Shown piece after piece: positions 59,669 to 64,000 of a stretch of DNA of 64,000 nt. The DNA comes from Allomuricauda sp. NBRC 101325 (GTDB lineage Bacteria; Bacteroidota; Bacteroidia; Flavobacteriales; Flavobacteriaceae): assembly GCF_030268205.1 (NCBI RefSeq), contig NZ_BSQF01000001.1, positions 912,649 through 976,648 of the forward strand, in the 5' to 3' direction. The notes under the pieces are model-generated. The model was given only the letters and a program-made list of their open reading frames with translations. It searched no databases and was not told the origin of the DNA. Each line of letters begins with the position of its first letter. Positions within the stretch are counted from its first letter, which is position 1. Position numbers and translations under genes: made by a program.

Positions 59669-61726
59669 ATGCAAACTAAAAAACCTCTTTTACTACTAAC
59701 TATCTTACTACTTGCCTTCTCCGGAATGAGAGGACAGGAAGAGGAACCCTTTGTGGCCTATAACGTCCCTTCACAGAACTTGCTGAAGTTCAACAGATTC
59801 TTGTTGAACCCAACATTTTCAACGGTTAGGGAAGACAAGTCATACATCAATTTGTTTCATAGAAACCAGTCGGTATCTTTTGATGACAACAATCAGGTGT
59901 ACTTCTTGAGTTATAGCGGTAGAGTTAGTGATAGAAGTGGCGTTGGTGTTAGTTTGTTTACCAACAGAGAAGGGCTTTTCAACAACTTTGGTGTACATGC
60001 CAACTATGCCTATGGGGTTCGTTTGAGTGAAAAAAGCACTTTTACATTTGGCGCCAATGTTAGTTACTACCAAAGTGCATTCAATCAAGATAGGGTAAAC
60101 TCTGTTGAAGTTGACCCATATCTTAACACATTGGAAAGTAGTTCGTTGATTAGCTTTCAGCCAGGTTTCAACTTTTCCTTTGGCAAATTTGATGTTGGCG
60201 CATATGCGGAAAACCTTTTCGACTACAACCTAAAAACCAGCGAATCGGTTACAGATATTACCGAGAAAACCTACTCTGGTCACTTACAATATACCCATCA
60301 GTTTGAAAATGGTGTGGGTATCTTTGAACAAGCTCGTTTAATGCCTCTTGCCAGAGTAAAAAGAATAGGGGAAGACAACCTTGTATTGGGTGGAAACTTG
60401 ATTCTTGACCTTCCAAAATTGGGTTGGGTTCAAGCAGGTTATGATGATTATTACGGTGCTTCAGCTGGTTTAGGTTTTAACCTTACTAAAAACATCTCTT
60501 TAGGGTATACGGTAGAAAAGGGCTTGACAACCGAATTCGACAACTTCGGCGTTACCCACGAAATATCTTTGGCCTACTCCTTTACACCAAACCTTACCGA
60601 GGATCGAGTTATGCTTGAAAAAGACAACGAAGACTTGGTATACAATGAAGATGAAGTTCCTCAAGACAGTCTGAACATTACAGATAAAGACCTTGAAATT
60701 GCACAATTGAAAGACAAATTGGCCGAAAACGACGCCATTTTGGATGAGCTTTTAATGCGTCAAGATTCCATTGAAACCAATAGAAGAGAGGATTTGGAAA
60801 GACGTTTTGAGACCGTAATGAAAATGGTAAAACGCGAAACCAAAGGCGAAAACCTAGCTCTCGAAGAAAAAGCAAAGCAACTCTATTTCGCTAACGCCGA
60901 TACTGCCGATTTGGTTTCCGAAAGAAAACAACCTTTGGCCAACCATGGTTTGTCCAATACAACCGCAACTAAAAAGGTAATCAAAATAAATGAGAGCAAA
61001 GCAGACAAAGCTATTGCCAGCACCAATACAACTGCGGTTAAAAGAGATGTAACCTACAGTGCGCCAAAAAACAATAAAACTCACTTTAAGGCAAACGTTG
61101 TTCCCAATGTAGAAAGTGGACACTACTTAATTGCCAATGTTTTCAGAAATCCTGACAATGTTGACGCCTTTATTGAGCAGCTTAAGGTTCAAGGAATTGA
61201 CGCCGATTACTTTGTGAATCCTAAAAACGGGCTCAACTATGTCTATTTAGATGAGTTCAACAACAAACAAGACGCCCTTGTTGCCTATCACAATAAAATG
61301 GATGGAAAATACCAGGGCGATGCCTGGGTAATGAATGTTAGCGGGAGCAGTTCTCCAATTGCGGGATATACCCCACCAACAACATCCAATAGCAAGTACA
61401 GCAATAGTGTACTTACTAAAAATGTAGCTGGTTCTGGAAATAAAATGATGATCAAAACACAAGCGGTAGATGGGTTGCCAGAAGGCTATTACATCATTGC
61501 AAGTGTGTTTGACAATGCTTCGGGCGCTAGAAATTTTGTAAAAGAATTGAATGCCAGAGGATTGAATGCCAGCTATTTCCTAAACCCAAATGACAAGCTA
61601 AGGTACGTGTACCTGAAGAAGCATGAAACTTGGGTAAATGCCTTGACCTCTTACTATAACAAACTCAATGCTTCATACGACGATTCCATGTGGATCATGC
61701 GAGTGAAGTCTAATACCACAGTCTAG
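59669..61726 (+). CDS. PorP/SprF family T9SS membrane protein fused to two SPOR-like repeats
   Basis: A 685-residue protein. A signal peptide (about 1-22) is followed by the PorP/SprF beta-barrel (about 25-315): NLLKFNRFLLNPTFS, then YGVRLSEKSTFTFGANVSYY and repeated barrel strands. PorP/SprF proteins are partners that type B cargo needs for surface display; they usually have about 300 residues. Here about 370 residues follow: a coiled coil (about 335-410), a linker, and two tandem alpha/beta repeats (about 475-560 and 600-680, starting YLIANVFRNPDNVDAF and YYIIASVFDNASGARNF) that resemble SPOR domains, which bind glycan strands. Lies between the Ig-like cargo gene and a large adhesin gene, 11 bases from the latter. 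Confidence 0.82.
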   Translation: MQTKKPLLLLTILLLAFSGMRGQEEEPFVAYNVPSQNLLKFNRFLLNPTFSTVREDKSYINLFHRNQSVSFDDNNQVYFLSYSGRVSDRSGVGVSLFTNREGLFNNFGVHANYAYGVRLSEKSTFTFGANVSYYQSAFNQDRVNSVEVDPYLNTLESSSLISFQPGFNFSFGKFDVGAYAENLFDYNLKTSESVTDITEKTYSGHLQYTHQFENGVGIFEQARLMPLARVKRIGEDNLVLGGNLILDLPKLGWVQAGYDDYYGASAGLGFNLTKNISLGYTVEKGLTTEFDNFGVTHEISLAYSFTPNLTEDRVMLEKDNEDLVYNEDEVPQDSLNITDKDLEIAQLKDKLAENDAILDELLMRQDSIETNRREDLERRFETVMKMVKRETKGENLALEEKAKQLYFANADTADLVSERKQPLANHGLSNTTATKKVIKINESKADKAIASTNTTAVKRDVTYSAPKNNKTHFKANVVPNVESGHYLIANVFRNPDNVDAFIEQLKVQGIDADYFVNPKNGLNYVYLDEFNNKQDALVAYHNKMDGKYQGDAWVMNVSGSSSPIAGYTPPTTSNSKYSNSVLTKNVAGSGNKMMIKTQAVDGLPEGYYIIASVFDNASGARNFVKELNARGLNASYFLNPNDKLRYVYLKKHETWVNALTSYYNKLNASYDDSMWIMRVKSNTTV

Positions 61727-61737
61727 ACAACTAACCA

Positions 61738-64000
61738 ATGAGAAAACAACTACTTACAAAACTTATCTGCCTATTGGGGTTTGGGCTTATTGGTGTTTTC
61801 ACCTATGCTCAGGTGGAAGTTCCATTTTCGCCAAGATTGGATAATTCCTATATCAATATTAAAGGGGATTACACCTTTCTTTCCAATAGTATTATAAATA
61901 GGGTAGATGGAAGCAATACGGCCAACGACCCATATAATGGTTCAGGGAACAACAACGGTTTCCACCGCGACTATATTGATATCGACAACGACCCATCAAC
62001 CTTTAGTTCCAGTAGCTCAACACTTACAATGCCAGATTGTTCTAGGATATATTGGGCTGGACTTTATTGGTCTGCCAATTACCAGCAAGAGGTCATAAAC
62101 AACACCCAGATATCTAGTCTTCCGAACAACGACACAAGTAGACTCGATTTTAGGGAAATTAAATTTAAGGTTCCAGGAGGAAGCTACATTGATGTTGTGG
62201 CAGATAACAATCCAGATCCGGTAGGTGAAGAGGATGCTGTTATCTATGACAATGTTAACTTTAAAGATTCGCCTTATACCTGTTTTAAAAACGTAACCAA
62301 TGAATTACAGGCGTTGGCGGATCCTTCAGGTGAATATACCGTAGCCAACGTTAGGGCAACTCGCGGAGTTAGTGTTGGTGGTGCTGGTGGATGGACTTTA
62401 GTGGTGATTTACGAAAACCCTACCATGACCGGTAAATATATTTCTGTTTTTGATGGTTATGCTGGAGTTACGGGTACAGCAACTGCTGATATTTCCATCT
62501 CTGGATTCAACACAATCCCAACCGGGCCAGTAAGAGCTCGTTTGGGTGCAAGTGTTGTGGAAGGTGACCGCGGACTAACTGGTGATGCATTTAGAATTGA
62601 AACCCCAATGAATCCAGGGTTTACAAGCCTTTCCAATGCCGCCAACCCGGCAAATAACTTTTTCAACTCCAATATAACCATAGATGGTACAGATGTATCA
62701 ACTAGGAATCCATATGCCACAAATACATTAGGCTTTGATTCTGATATTTTTGATATCAGCAACCCCTCCAACAGTGTAATCGCCAATGGTGAAACCAATG
62801 CAACACTACGTTTATATACGCAAGGAGATGCCTTTGGAGCCTTTTTGGTAACCTTCGGTGTTGAGGTAATAGAACCCGATATTGTACTTGAAAAAACCGT
62901 AGAGGATATAGCGGGTAACGACATTACTGGCGCGGGGGTTAATCTTGGCCAATATTTGGATTACGTACTATCCTTTCAAAATATAGGAAACGATGACGCC
63001 ACGGGTTATACCATAAGGGATGTTTTGCCTTTAAATGTAACATTGGATGAATCATCCATTTCAATGCCTTCAGGCACCACCTATACTTACAACCCAGCTA
63101 CTCGGGAGGTAACTTTTACCATCCCCGATGCCCTTGTGGAGGAAGGTGATCCAGCATCTCAAATCAGAATGCGTGTTCAGGTGGCGGAAAACTGTTTTGA
63201 TTTTATTGATGCCTGTACCGATGTTATCCAAAACTTAGCTTATTCTACCTATCAAGGTGTTATCAATAACAACCAAATAACTGATGATCCAAGTGTATAC
63301 GATTTCGATGACTGTGGATTCGGAACTCCCGGGGCTACCAACTTTTTATTGGACGATTTAAGCGCTTGTAATTTTAGTAGAACCGTTCAATTATGTGGTG
63401 ACAACGTGCTCTTGGATGCTGGAGACAATTTTGACAACTATATATGGTACCGCGATAACAATGGCAATAACCAAATTGATGTTGGAATCGATACCGTTAT
63501 TTCAGATTCTGATTCAGATAACGACCCAAGTACCATGTTGGTTAGCGAAACAGGAACTTATTTGGTTGACAAACAAGTTGCTGACCCATGTAAGGATTTC
63601 ATGGAAATCATTACGGTTGAATTATTCGGTTCCGTGCAGTCCAACCCGATTACCGCATTGATCAACGACACATCAAACACTATTGATGGAGATATCATCG
63701 TATGTCCTAATGATGGTAGCGAGACCCCTGAAATCTTTTTGTGTGGGTTAAATGATACTGAGCTGATTCAGATCAATGTTCCAGATGCCTTGAGCATTGT
63801 TTGGGAACAATTGGATGAAACAAGTTGTGCTGATGTTACTGATGGTTGTGCCAATACTGGTGGTTCATGTACTTGGAACACCGTAGACACCGGCAATGAC
63901 TTTTTGGCCTCCGATTCTGGACAATACCGAATCACGCTTAACTACCAGAATGGCTGTTTTACCAGATTTTACTTCAATATTTACAAAAACCCGCTAGACC
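61738..64000 (+). CDS. Large secreted surface protein (adhesin-like, DUF11-type domain), partial
   Basis: The frame from ATG 61738 is open to the right edge: 754 codons without a stop. A signal peptide (MRKQLLTKLICLL..TYAQ, about 1-25) is followed by a large beta-rich domain (CSRIYWAGLYWSANY, about 100-114), then a DUF11-type repeat region (about 385-500: VNLGQYLDYVLSFQNIGNDDATGYTI in two adjoining parts, VLPLNVTLDES), and PKD-like domains (YIWYRDNNGNNQIDVG, about 565). This layout is known from large gliding and surface proteins of flavobacteria; a T9SS sorting domain would be expected at the missing end (inference). It follows the SprF-like gene by 11 bases and is surely in one operon with it. 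Confidence 0.83.
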   Translation, partial: MRKQLLTKLICLLGFGLIGVFTYAQVEVPFSPRLDNSYINIKGDYTFLSNSIINRVDGSNTANDPYNGSGNNNGFHRDYIDIDNDPSTFSSSSSTLTMPDCSRIYWAGLYWSANYQQEVINNTQISSLPNNDTSRLDFREIKFKVPGGSYIDVVADNNPDPVGEEDAVIYDNVNFKDSPYTCFKNVTNELQALADPSGEYTVANVRATRGVSVGGAGGWTLVVIYENPTMTGKYISVFDGYAGVTGTATADISISGFNTIPTGPVRARLGASVVEGDRGLTGDAFRIETPMNPGFTSLSNAANPANNFFNSNITIDGTDVSTRNPYATNTLGFDSDIFDISNPSNSVIANGETNATLRLYTQGDAFGAFLVTFGVEVIEPDIVLEKTVEDIAGNDITGAGVNLGQYLDYVLSFQNIGNDDATGYTIRDVLPLNVTLDESSISMPSGTTYTYNPATREVTFTIPDALVEEGDPASQIRMRVQVAENCFDFIDACTDVIQNLAYSTYQGVINNNQITDDPSVYDFDDCGFGTPGATNFLLDDLSACNFSRTVQLCGDNVLLDAGDNFDNYIWYRDNNGNNQIDVGIDTVISDSDSDNDPSTMLVSETGTYLVDKQVADPCKDFMEIITVELFGSVQSNPITALINDTSNTIDGDIIVCPNDGSETPEIFLCGLNDTELIQINVPDALSIVWEQLDETSCADVTDGCANTGGSCTWNTVDTGNDFLASDSGQYRITLNYQNGCFTRFYFNIYKNPLD

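Overview
The window is a piece of chromosome from a marine-type member of the Flavobacteriaceae (Bacteroidota). The support is: type IX secretion and gliding genes (SprE/PorW, PorP/SprF, type B C-terminal sorting domains), many families found mostly in Flavobacteriia (DUF4837, DUF4175, DUF5687, DUF6427, DUF6341, DUF6747, DUF4254), AT-rich DNA, no Shine-Dalgarno signals, and promoters of the Bacteroidota type (TTG about 20 bases before TAnnTTTG). Genus is not resolved. All names are from reading the sequence; no database search was run.

Layout. 1-5.2 kb (minus): start of a bactofilin gene, the T9SS lipoprotein SprE/PorW, and an ABC exporter pair. 5.2-8.8 kb: a ferredoxin-type reductase, a patatin-like phospholipase, and a two-gene arsenosugar unit (AhpD-like protein and radical SAM ArsS). 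8.8-14.0 kb: a lipoprotein, a GT9/DUF4254 pair, DUF6427, DUF6341 and purD. 14.2-29.5 kb (almost all minus): an exopolysaccharide or O-antigen locus with UDP-xylose synthase, initiating phosphoglycosyltransferase, two GT4 enzymes, two Wzy-like polymerases, a Wzx flippase, a nitroreductase, rfbDBAC for dTDP-rhamnose, and a Wzz-like protein. One gene, a pyruvyl transferase, is inverted within it. 29.5-33.6 kb: DUF6909, a GH3-type acyl-adenylate enzyme and an M23 peptidase. 33.8-40.7 kb: tatA, a PorE-like OmpA protein, DUF6747, DUF4837, an MltD-like transglycosylase and pgk. 40.8-44.1 kb (plus): holB, then small membrane proteins and a Crp/Fnr regulator. 44.1-51.5 kb (minus): OmpH/Skp, a methyltransferase, mnmG, ybeY and DUF4175. 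51.7-57.1 kb: gltX, an SPFH protein, a YtxH/holin-like/DUF6327 envelope trio and glnS. 57.4-64.0 kb (plus): a T9SS surface cluster with an Ig-like type B cargo, a PorP/SprF protein fused to two SPOR-like repeats, and the first 754 codons of a large adhesin that runs off the right edge.

The sugar locus forms a recognisable Wzx/Wzy pathway: rhamnose and xylose donors, chain start, elongation, modification, flipping, polymerisation and length control. The T9SS parts at both ends are in line with a gliding or surface-adhesin lifestyle. Two non-coding signals stand out. One is a set of four parS-like palindromes between 38.5 and 47.7 kb, two of them bracketing mnmG, which suggests a chromosome-partition region. 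The other is a dense, mutually exclusive hairpin structure between tatA and the OmpA gene. No tRNA, rRNA, CRISPR array, insertion sequence or prophage was seen.
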